From contig JANPFP010000137.1 of assembly GCA_031423495.1 (NCBI GenBank), positions 1 to 64,000 of the forward strand: a stretch of DNA of 64,000 bases, read 5' to 3'. The DNA is from JACPYM01 sp031423495 (GTDB lineage: Bacteria; Acidobacteriota; Blastocatellia; RBC074). Positions 26,902 through 34,194 of this stretch are shown here, in pieces. Both the position numbers and the translations under genes were made by a program. The stretch's first letter is position 1; the number at the start of each line of letters is the position of its first letter. Under the pieces are notes generated by a model, which was not told the DNA's origin, searched no databases, and saw only the letters and a list, made by a program, of their open reading frames with translations.

Positions 26902-28280
26902 AGAAACCCCTTGCCTTGCTGTGTTTGCAACTGGCTGCCCTGTGGCCAGTGTGGCAATGGTACGCCGCCCGCTGGCGCGACGGTTCAGACGATGCCGTGG
27001 GCTTAATCGCGTTGCTGACCGCCATCGCTTTGCTTTGGTTCAGATCACGACACGCAACGAAACCAATCACACCGCATTGGCTGTGGCCTGCGTTGGCAAT
27101 GTGTTTGTATGCCGTCGCGTCGCTCTGGCTCTCGCCGCTGCCACGCGCAGCCTTGGCCTTGTGTGCTTTGCTCATAACCATTCGCTGCTGTTTCACCCCA
27201 CGTTTATCTCTCGGTTTGATCGGGCTGTTTTTGCTCTCGCTGCCGCTGTTGGCTTCGTTGCAATTTTATCTGGGCTTTCCCTTGCGACTGTTGGTAGCGC
27301 GTCCGGCTGCCGCAATGTTGCGCGCGGCGGGCTTGCTCGTATTCAGCGAAGGCACGGCGTTGCGCTGGAACGAGTTGCTCATCGAAATAGACGCGCCGTG
27401 CAGCGGCATCAAGATGCTGTGGGCGGGCAGCTATCTCGTCTGCACGCTCGCGGTGATCTATCGCTTGTCGTGGCAACGTACTTTGGCGGCAGGCGCGTTG
27501 GGGTTGATCGTGATCTTGCTCGGCAATCTCTGGCGCGCGACGGCATTGTTTTATCTCGAAGCCGGACTCATCAAAATGCCAGCGTGGGCGCACAGCGCGA
27601 TTGGTGTGGCGGCATTTGTTGTTACGGCGTTGTTGTTGGTTGCGCTGGTGCGATGGCTGAACCACTGGCCTGGCAGTGCGGGAAGCGTGCGCGACCTGAG
27701 CCTCGACAATCCGTCAACTGATCCGAAGGCACACGCCGCCGAGGCTCAAGTCGCTTACGCTCCCCGTACCGCCTTCGCACTCGCTTGCCTCATTGTCGCA
27801 CTGCTCCCACTCATCCCACGCAACACTCCATCGCCAATAGCCATAGGCTTCTCCGGCTGGCCGACTGAATTTGAAGGCCGCGCGCTCACCGCCTTGCCGC
27901 TGACTGAACGCGAGCTTCGTTTTGCCGAAGGCTTCCCCGGCAAGCTCGGACGCTTTCACGACGGCACGCGCGAACTCGTGATTCGCTGGGTGACGCGAGA
28001 GACGCGGATGCTGCATTCCGCTGCTGATTGCTTTCAGGGATTGGGCTATCGCATCACGCCGTTACCGTTACAAAACGATGCCGACGGCAAACGCTGGCAG
28101 AGCTTCACTGCGCAACGCAATGACGAACGCTTGCGCATCCGTGAACGCATCTATGAAACCAACGGTACGCCCACTAACCAAAGCTGGTCGGACGTTTCGG
28201 CGTGGTATTGGCAGGCGCTGCTTGGTCGTACGAAAGGCGCTTGGTGGGCTGTCACCATCGCTGAAACATCAGCCCATTGA
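26886..28280 (+). CDS. Exosortase with C-terminal EpsI-like domain
   Basis: 464 residues from GTG 26886, chosen because AAGAGG lies 6 nt upstream and the frame overlaps the substrate gene end. Multi-pass membrane core with all three catalytic positions: C172 in PCSGIKMLWAGSYL, R217 in LGNLWRATALFYLE, H236 in AHSAIG. This defines the exosortase/archaeosortase transpeptidase family, which cleaves C-terminal sorting signals in the inner membrane. Residues after about 310 form a periplasmic EpsI-like domain (RMLHSAADCFQGLGYRI). The adjoining VIT protein carries a matching PEP signal. No other PEP-CTERM protein was recognised in the window, pointing to a one-substrate system. Confidence 0.92.
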   Translation: MEAALKKPLALLCLQLAALWPVWQWYAARWRDGSDDAVGLIALLTAIALLWFRSRHATKPITPHWLWPALAMCLYAVASLWLSPLPRAALALCALLITIRCCFTPRLSLGLIGLFLLSLPLLASLQFYLGFPLRLLVARPAAAMLRAAGLLVFSEGTALRWNELLIEIDAPCSGIKMLWAGSYLVCTLAVIYRLSWQRTLAAGALGLIVILLGNLWRATALFYLEAGLIKMPAWAHSAIGVAAFVVTALLLVALVRWLNHWPGSAGSVRDLSLDNPSTDPKAHAAEAQVAYAPRTAFALACLIVALLPLIPRNTPSPIAIGFSGWPTEFEGRALTALPLTERELRFAEGFPGKLGRFHDGTRELVIRWVTRETRMLHSAADCFQGLGYRITPLPLQNDADGKRWQSFTAQRNDERLRIRERIYETNGTPTNQSWSDVSAWYWQALLGRTKGAWWAVTIAETSAH

Positions 28281-28408
28281 TCGGGCAATTGATCACATTC
28301 CGATGCTTGCCAAAAACCGCCGTGCGCGCGTAAGATGCGCCGCATCGTAACAATTACCAAACCCCTTTTGAACGGTTGTTACGACCTTCCCGAATCGCAA
28401 ACAAAGCA

Positions 28409-28669
28409 ATGGCTCAAGGCATGACAAAGACACGCGTCGAGATCATCGGCAAAAACGATTACTGGTTGAACGCCATCTTCGTCGAGTGGGATTACCAATA
28501 TCCCGAACGCAAGTTGGAACATCAGCAAGGACGTTATTACGTGGTCGAAAGCGAGTGGCTCACTGACTTGCAAACCGTAGCGCAGCAATGTTTCGGACAA
28601 GCCTTGCACGCGCCGCACGATCCGGGTCGCCGCCAGTTATTCCGCCGCCTTTTCGCGGCACAACACTAA
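28409..28669 (+). CDS. Hypothetical protein, 86 residues
   Basis: Reads MAQGMTKTRVEIIGKNDYWL through to QLFRRLFAAQH. Composition is protein-like, with WDYQYPERKLEHQQGRYYVV in the middle and no signal peptide or membrane helix. An alternative ATG is at 28421; neither has a strong RBS. It lies between the exosortase and the cytochrome genes on the same strand with short gaps, so it may belong to that operon. I do not recognise the family. Confidence 0.55.
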   Translation: MAQGMTKTRVEIIGKNDYWLNAIFVEWDYQYPERKLEHQQGRYYVVESEWLTDLQTVAQQCFGQALHAPHDPGRRQLFRRLFAAQH

Positions 28670-28699
28670 CTTTAACTTTCAGGGGATTTTGCAAAGACT

Positions 28700-28960
28700 A
28701 TGAAACAGTTGTTCAAACTCGCAGTAGCCGCCGTTCTTTTCGCGGGTGTCGTAGGCACGACGCTCACCACTCAGGCTTATCCGCCCTTCGTCAAGAAGGC
28801 CGCCAAGTTCGGCGCGAAGGATTGCACTTTCTGTCACACCAAAGCCGAAGGCGGCGAAGGCTGGAACAAACGCGGCGACTGGCTCATCGCCGAAAAAGGC
28901 AAACGCAAAGCTGACGCCATTGATACGGAATGGCTCGCCGATTACAAAGAAGAGAAGTAA
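28700..28960 (+). CDS. Small exported c-type cytochrome (single haem)
   Basis: 86 residues. Signal peptide 1-26 (LFKLAVAAVLFAGVVGT, ending TQA). One haem-binding motif CTFCH (C42, C45, H46). The remaining part is short and lysine-rich (GWNKRGDWLIAEKGKRKADA), with no obvious second ligand region apart from possible Met/His in flanks. It is located 40 bp upstream of a Tat-exported subunit-3-like gene, so a role as an electron acceptor for a dehydrogenase or as a periplasmic electron carrier is plausible (inference). Confidence 0.85.
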   Translation: MKQLFKLAVAAVLFAGVVGTTLTTQAYPPFVKKAAKFGAKDCTFCHTKAEGGEGWNKRGDWLIAEKGKRKADAIDTEWLADYKEEK

Positions 28961-28969
28961 GCAAAAACG

Positions 28970-28996
28970 GTAGGACAGGCTCAGAACCTGTCCTAC
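28970..28996. repeat. Palindromic repeat related to the in-gene repeats at 14110-14232
   Basis: GTAGGACAGG and its complement CCTGTCCTAC around TCAGAA-type centre; same architecture as the 14110 copies with T/C exchanges. It sits between the cytochrome and the next gene, upstream of the RBS. Confidence 0.8.
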
Positions 28997-29023
28997 ACCT
29001 ATCACTTGGAGGAGATCGCCACA

Positions 29024-29614
29024 ATGTCAGAACAGAATAACGTATCGCGCCGCGACGCTTTGAAAGGCCTGGCTATCGGAGCCAGCTTACCAATTCTAGG
29101 GCAAACCGTACGAGCTGAAGATCACGATCACACCAAACACGGAGCGCCCGGCAAGCAGGCCGCTGCCGCTGGCAAACCGAAGTTTTTCAACGCTGACCAG
29201 ATGGCGCTCATTGGCGTAATCTCAGAACACATCATTCCGACTGATGCGAATTCGCCCGGCGCGCTCGCCGCTGAAGTGCCGCAATTCATTGATCTGATGA
29301 TTAACGAATCGCCCGCCGAAACCAAAAAGACCTGGCAGGACGGCCTCGCCGCCGTAAACCAAATGAGCCAGTCGAAGTTCAGCGCGGCTTACGTCAAAGC
29401 GACGAAAGATCAGCAGATCGCCTTGCTCACCGAAATCAGCAAGAACGAAATGAAACCGACGACGCCGGAAGAACGCTTCTTCAAAACCATCAAGAACATG
29501 ACGATTGATGGCTATTACACGTCGAAGATCGGCATTCATCAGGAATTGAAATATAAGGGCAACACTTACCTGAAAGAGTTCAAGGGCTGCACGCATCCTG
29601 AACATCAGAGCTAA
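29024..29614 (+). CDS. Tat-exported gluconate 2-dehydrogenase subunit 3-like protein
   Basis: 196 residues from ATG 29024, which has GGAGGA upstream; the ATG-like start at 29006 would lie on the RBS. A twin-arginine signal (SRRDALKGLAIGASLPI; R9, R10) precedes a domain typical of the small subunit 3 of GMC-type dehydrogenases (FFNADQMALIGVISEHIIPT, VPQFIDLMI, GYYTSKIGI). These subunits help fold or export a large flavin subunit and pass electrons to a cytochrome. A cytochrome lies just upstream but no GMC subunit is in this window, so the partner must be elsewhere. A histidine-rich linker (DHDHTKHG) follows the signal. Confidence 0.85.
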   Translation: MSEQNNVSRRDALKGLAIGASLPILGQTVRAEDHDHTKHGAPGKQAAAAGKPKFFNADQMALIGVISEHIIPTDANSPGALAAEVPQFIDLMINESPAETKKTWQDGLAAVNQMSQSKFSAAYVKATKDQQIALLTEISKNEMKPTTPEERFFKTIKNMTIDGYYTSKIGIHQELKYKGNTYLKEFKGCTHPEHQS

Positions 29615-29661
29615 TCGCGTTTTTACGAACGCCTGACCAGTTCAAACAAGGCAGTTCAAAC

Positions 29662-29691
29662 AAAGGCCGGAGAGTTTGCTCTCCGGCCTTT
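29662..29691 (+). terminator. Intrinsic terminator
   Basis: AAAGGCCGGAGAG pairs perfectly with CTCTCCGGCCTTT (29662-29674 with 29679-29691), 4-nt loop, followed by TTTT. It closes the transcription unit ending at 29614. Confidence 0.85.
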
Positions 29692-29773
29692 TGCTTTCTG
29701 AATTGTCGGATGAAAGCACACTGGCTAAAATGCGTCCGATTCTTTTCGGCAATTCAATCTGGAGGTAATGACT

Positions 29774-30292
29774 ATGACGGCAACCGCGCAAGTCGCTTAC
29801 GAAGATGATCTCGATTACGAAATCGTTGACGGCCAAAAGGAGGTCAAGATGGCAGGAGCACGACACGGCAGAATCGGCGGAAAGGTGCTGCTCAAACTGG
29901 GGAATTACCTTGAGCAAAACCCCATTGGCGGAGTTTATATTTCAAACACCACTTTCCTCATCGGCAAGAATGATCGTATGCCTGATGTGAGCTTCGTCTC
30001 TGCCGAGCGCTTTCCGCCCGAAGGCGAGCCTTCGGGCAAATGGGAGATTGCGCCCGACCTCGCCGTTGAAGTCGTCTCGCCCACAGATATTTGGGACAAG
30101 GTGAATGAAAAGGTGAAGGAATACTTTGTGGCAGGCGTGCGCCAGGTCTGGCTCGTTTCACAGCCGCTGCAACAAGTCTTTGTTTATGACTCGCTCACCC
30201 AAATCAAGGTCGTCACGGTGGATGAAGAACTGACCAGTGAGGTGTTACTGCCCGGCTTCAAATGCCGTATCGCTGAACTTTTTCGCAGTTAA
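29774..30292 (+). CDS. Uma2-family (DUF820) PD-(D/E)XK nuclease-fold protein
   Basis: 172 residues; ATG 29774 chosen because GGAGG (29761-29765) is 8 nt away, versus 2 nt from ATG 29768. The family core is present: RHGRIGGKVLLKL, RMPDVSFVS (D71), PDLAVEVVSPTD (E99), KVKEYFVAGVRQVW (K113/K115), giving the D-ExK-type active-site pattern. The family is widespread in cyanobacteria and Acidobacteriota and of unproven function, perhaps linked to mobile DNA. It is located after a strong terminator, so it is expressed on its own. Confidence 0.88.
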   Translation: MTATAQVAYEDDLDYEIVDGQKEVKMAGARHGRIGGKVLLKLGNYLEQNPIGGVYISNTTFLIGKNDRMPDVSFVSAERFPPEGEPSGKWEIAPDLAVEVVSPTDIWDKVNEKVKEYFVAGVRQVWLVSQPLQQVFVYDSLTQIKVVTVDEELTSEVLLPGFKCRIAELFRS

Positions 30293-30382
30293 GCAAGCAC
30301 ACGCTTCCGCACTGTCCGCCCATTCAACGCACGCAGTATCCGTCATATCTTTCACTCCCTATTCCACTTGAGGCTCCTGACA

Positions 30383-31546
30383 ATGAAAGCAAAACCATCA
30401 CCTTCTCTCTTAACGTTACTCATCTCCACCAAAAAAGGCGCTTTCATTTTGCAAGCCGAGAACCAGCGCCGTAAGTGGTCAATCAACGGCCCGCATTTGC
30501 TTGGCAACATCGTCCATCACTTGATGCTCGACCCGCGCGACGGCAAGACGTTGTTGATGGCGGCGAAGACTGGGCATCTTGGCCCTACGGTGTTTCGGTC
30601 GAGCAATGGAGGCAAGACGTGGAAAGAAGCGTCGCGTCCGCCCGCGTTCCCGAAAGCACCCGAAGGCGCGACAGGCTTGGTCGTAGATCACACTTTCTGG
30701 CTCACGCCCGGACACGCGAGCGAACCGAAAGTTTGGTACGCAGGCACTTCGCCGCAAGGGTTGTTTCGTTCTGAGGATGGTGGCGATACGTGGGTGTCGG
30801 TGGATGGATTCAATTTGAATCCGATGCGCGACAAGTGGTGTACGGGCGACGGCACGCCCGACGGTACGAAGCTGCATTCCGTGATCGTAGACCCGCGCGA
30901 CGCCAATCATCTTTACCTGAGCATGTCGGGAGGCGGCACTTTTGAAAGCACGGACAAAGGCGCGAACTGGCGTCCGCTCAATGCTGGCGTCTCGGCTGAT
31001 TTCTATCCCGACCCTTATCCTGAATACGGCCACGACCCGCATTGCGTCAGGCTGCATCCGCTCGCGCCCGACGTGTTGTATCAACAAAACCATTGCGGCA
31101 TCTATCGTATTGATCGGCGCATTGACCGCACTGACAAAACCAATCCCGACCGCTGGACACGCATCGGACTCAAGATGCCGAAAGCCATCGGCGACATCGG
31201 GTTCCCGATGACGCTGCATCCGCGCGACCCAAACACGGCTTGGGTCTTTCCGATGGACGGCACACAGGTTTGGCCGCGCACTTCGCCGGGCGGCAAGCCC
31301 GCGGCGTATGTCACACGCAACGGCGGCAAAACGTGGCAACGACAAGACAATGGCTTGCCGCAATCGCAAGCCTGGTTCACGGTGTTTCGACAGGCGATGA
31401 CGGCTGACGCACGCAATCCGGTTGGCTTGTATTTTGGAACGACTACGGGCGAGGTGTGGGCCAGCCTCAACGAAGGCGACAAGTGGTCGTGCATCGCGCA
31501 ACACCTGCCGCATATTTACGCGGTTGAAGCGGTCGAGATGAACTAA
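30383..31546 (+). CDS. BNR/sialidase-like propeller protein, cytoplasmic
   Basis: 387 residues from ATG 30383 (a TTG 15 bases upstream is the other option). No signal peptide. Asp-box units: VFRSSNGGKTWKEA, LFRSEDGGDTWVSV, TFESTDKGANWRPL, YVTRNGGKTWQRQD. Conserved HDPHCVRLHP, YQQNHCGIYRID and FPMDGTQVWP segments match a family of 'exo-alpha-sialidase-like' or VPS10-type hydrolase-annotated proteins. A true hydrolase activity cannot be shown from the sequence. Stands alone between Uma2 and a hydrolase gene. Confidence 0.82.
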   Translation: MKAKPSPSLLTLLISTKKGAFILQAENQRRKWSINGPHLLGNIVHHLMLDPRDGKTLLMAAKTGHLGPTVFRSSNGGKTWKEASRPPAFPKAPEGATGLVVDHTFWLTPGHASEPKVWYAGTSPQGLFRSEDGGDTWVSVDGFNLNPMRDKWCTGDGTPDGTKLHSVIVDPRDANHLYLSMSGGGTFESTDKGANWRPLNAGVSADFYPDPYPEYGHDPHCVRLHPLAPDVLYQQNHCGIYRIDRRIDRTDKTNPDRWTRIGLKMPKAIGDIGFPMTLHPRDPNTAWVFPMDGTQVWPRTSPGGKPAAYVTRNGGKTWQRQDNGLPQSQAWFTVFRQAMTADARNPVGLYFGTTTGEVWASLNEGDKWSCIAQHLPHIYAVEAVEMN

Positions 31547-31626
31547 ATCTTTCCGCTCGCCGTTGCCGCATTCGGTTCAACGCGGCCACTTCTCATCTCG
31601 CATCGTCACTGACTATAGTGTTGCCT

Positions 31627-33378
31627 ATGTCTCGTAAATGTTTTTGGCTCACTCTGTTTTTGCTCTCCGCAACTACTGCTTACGCTCAGGTTCCGCCCAT
31701 CGCTTCGGGCTACGGTGCAAACGGTGGCTTCACGGCCAGCGAAGCGCGCTTTCCCAGCCCACTCTTCCGCGATAAAGACGTAGTCGTTTATCTTCCTAGT
31801 TCGAGGGCCAATACTAATGCTCCCGCGCCTGTTATCTTCTTTGCACCGGGTTTCAGCGTGCAGGAACCTGACACGTATGCGCCGTTGATTCAGCATCTCG
31901 TAAGTCGCGGTTATGCCGTAGTGTTTTCGCCGTTTCAGATTTTGCTGTTCGAGCTGGCTGAACAGAAACAGCGTTACGACACGATCTGGGCGGGTTTTGA
32001 AGAAGCCGCGAAACGCTACGGCACATCCTTCGATCTCACGCGCGTAGGCTTCATCGGACATTCGTTCGGAGGCGGCGCTTCGTTTGCGATGTTGCAACGC
32101 GGCGCGGTGGGCAAGGGCTGGGGCAGCAACGGCTTGCTGCTGTTTTCGATGGCTCCGTGGTACGTCTACGAAATCACTGCGCGCCAATTGATCGAGTTTC
32201 CCCAGCACGCTCAAGTCATCGTGCAGGTTTATGAAGACGACACGGTTAATGACTTACGCATCGGCAAAGAGGTTTTCGAGCGCATCAATCTGCCTGCGAG
32301 CGAAAAAGATTTCATAATGCTGCGCAGCGATTCGTATGAGGGCTTTCAACTCGAAGCCTCGCACGGCACGCCAACGGGCACTACGCCGAATGGACTGGAT
32401 TATTACGGCATCTGGCGCTTGCTCGATGCGTTGGCGGATGCAGCCTTTAATAACAATGCAACAGGCAAGGCATTGGCGTTGGGCAATGGCAGCGCGGCAC
32501 AACGGTTCATGGGTGAGTGGCCGAGCGCGAACGGCAAGCCCAGCCGCACGGTGAAAGAATCGCTCGCGGGCGATTGCGTGGCTGTCACGCGCACGTCGGG
32601 TTTTCTTTTCAATTACGACCAAACGATCAATGCGCTCGCCAACGTATCAGCCGCCAGTTATCAAGCGCGCGTTTCTCCTAATTCAATTGCCGCCGCTTTT
32701 GGCAAAGACCTCGCGGCACAAGCTGTCACTGCGACTACGGTGGATTTGCCGACAACGTTAGGCAGCGTAACGGTGAAAGTACGCGACAGTGCCTGCGTCG
32801 AAAGGCTCGCACCGTTGTTTTATGTCTCGCCCACGCAAATCAATTACCTCGTGCCGCCGCAAACCATGACGGGAACTGCAACTGTCATCGTCAGTGCATC
32901 GCTGCCCAACAGCAGTAGCTCCTCCAGTCAAAACGGCGGCGCTGTCAGTTTGGGCACCGTGAACGTTAGCAACGTCGCGCCTGCCATTTTCACCGCGAAC
33001 GGCAACGGACAAGGCGTCGCCGCCGCGCTGGTCTTGCGCATCAATCGCAACGGCGGAACGAGTTATGAAGCGGTGAGTCGTTACGACACCGCGACGCAAC
33101 GATTTGTCAGCGCGCCGATTGCTCCGCCTGCGCTCGACGAAGCCATCTTTCTCGTACTGTTCGGCACAGGCTGGCGGAATCGTTCATCGCTCAACCACGT
33201 CACGGCAGAAATCGGCGGACTGCCGATGGAAGTGCTTTACGCAGACGAACAAGGCTTGGCCGGACTCGATCAAATCAACCTGCGACTCTCAAGCAAACTG
33301 GCCGGACGCGGTGAACTCGACCTGGTTGTCACAGTGGATGGCCTCAGCAGCAACTCCGTTAAACTTCGCTTTCAATGA
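31627..33378 (+). CDS. Secreted alpha/beta hydrolase fused to TIGR03437
   Basis: 583 residues from ATG 31627 (an upstream GTG 9 bases earlier is less likely). Signal peptide 1-20 (CFWLTLFLLSATTAYA). The alpha/beta-hydrolase part is at about 45-320 with VIFFAPGFS (oxyanion strand) and nucleophile motif GFIGHSFGGG (S146); the DDTVND segment could provide the acid, and SHGT the histidine. It resembles chlorophyllase/PET-hydrolase-like enzymes. From about 345 a TIGR03437 domain (NVSAASYQARVSPNSIAAAF, APLFYVSPTQINYLVPP, GLDQINLRL) completes the chain. ATGA overlap with the SGNH gene downstream implies translational coupling. Confidence 0.88.
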   Translation: MSRKCFWLTLFLLSATTAYAQVPPIASGYGANGGFTASEARFPSPLFRDKDVVVYLPSSRANTNAPAPVIFFAPGFSVQEPDTYAPLIQHLVSRGYAVVFSPFQILLFELAEQKQRYDTIWAGFEEAAKRYGTSFDLTRVGFIGHSFGGGASFAMLQRGAVGKGWGSNGLLLFSMAPWYVYEITARQLIEFPQHAQVIVQVYEDDTVNDLRIGKEVFERINLPASEKDFIMLRSDSYEGFQLEASHGTPTGTTPNGLDYYGIWRLLDALADAAFNNNATGKALALGNGSAAQRFMGEWPSANGKPSRTVKESLAGDCVAVTRTSGFLFNYDQTINALANVSAASYQARVSPNSIAAAFGKDLAAQAVTATTVDLPTTLGSVTVKVRDSACVERLAPLFYVSPTQINYLVPPQTMTGTATVIVSASLPNSSSSSSQNGGAVSLGTVNVSNVAPAIFTANGNGQGVAAALVLRINRNGGTSYEAVSRYDTATQRFVSAPIAPPALDEAIFLVLFGTGWRNRSSLNHVTAEIGGLPMEVLYADEQGLAGLDQINLRLSSKLAGRGELDLVVTVDGLSSNSVKLRFQ

Positions 33379-34127
33379 AACCCATCACCAAACTGGCGGG
33401 CTTGCCCGTCAATCCGTTTTTGCTGCCGCTCTATTTTGCGCAAGGCAAATGGACGCGCCTCGTTACGCCGCGTTTGCCCGACGCCGCCGGGCCGACAGAA
33501 GGCTTGATCACAGGCGCTGAACCCGCTTTGCGGTTGATCGTCATCGGCGATTCGACCGTGGCAGGCGTAGGCGCGGCGACGCATCAATCTGCGCTCACGG
33601 GGCAAGCCGCATTTCATTTGGCGCGCGCCACACAACGCGCCGTGCGGTGGCGAGCCGTAGGCCAAACTCACGCGACAACACCAGTCATGCGCGCCAAGCT
33701 GTTGCCTTTGCTGACGAACGAAACCGCCGATGTCATCGTCTTGTCGTGCGGCGTCAATGACACGACGCGCATTCATTCACCCAAACAATGGCAGGTTAAC
33801 TTGCGCGGCTTGCTGGCAGACTTGCGGGCGCAATTCGGCACGATTCCGATCATCCACGCGGGAGTTCCGCCGCTCGCCAGCTTCCCTGCCTTGCCGCGTC
33901 CGTTGCGTTATTGGATTGGAGCGCGAGCGAATTGCTTTGCTGAGATTGCGCAACGAGTTTTTGCTGACGACGCCAACGGACATTATTGCGCGATGCCCGC
34001 CAACCTTACGCAATCGGGCTTCGCGGCGGACGGCTACCATCCCAACGAAGACGCTTGCAGCTTATGGGGCGCGGAACTCGTCGCACACTTGCTGCGCGAA
34101 CCAAAGACGCGAACGCAATTCGTGTGA
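33375..34127 (+). CDS. SGNH/GDSL-family esterase
   Basis: 250 residues. Block I LIVIGDSTVAGVG (S60), block III CGVNDTT (N128), block V DGYHPNED (D219, H222) give a complete SGNH set. N-terminal GLPVNPFLLPLYFAQGKW may be a membrane-associated stretch; no cleavable signal is clear. Start overlaps the stop of the preceding hydrolase gene by 4 bases (ATGA). Likely acts on acyl or acetyl esters, perhaps on a related substrate to the upstream hydrolase (inference). Confidence 0.88.
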   Translation: MKPITKLAGLPVNPFLLPLYFAQGKWTRLVTPRLPDAAGPTEGLITGAEPALRLIVIGDSTVAGVGAATHQSALTGQAAFHLARATQRAVRWRAVGQTHATTPVMRAKLLPLLTNETADVIVLSCGVNDTTRIHSPKQWQVNLRGLLADLRAQFGTIPIIHAGVPPLASFPALPRPLRYWIGARANCFAEIAQRVFADDANGHYCAMPANLTQSGFAADGYHPNEDACSLWGAELVAHLLREPKTRTQFV

Positions 34128-34194
34128 TAGAGTTCCCGCCATCGTTTCCACCATATAAACAAACTCAAGTAAGCAACCCAAGAAGGAGTGAGAT

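Noticed and set aside
28313..28375. Short TAACAA...TTGTTA inverted repeat before the 28409 ORF
   Set aside because: Only 6-7 bp arms; could arise by chance and no regulator is next to it.
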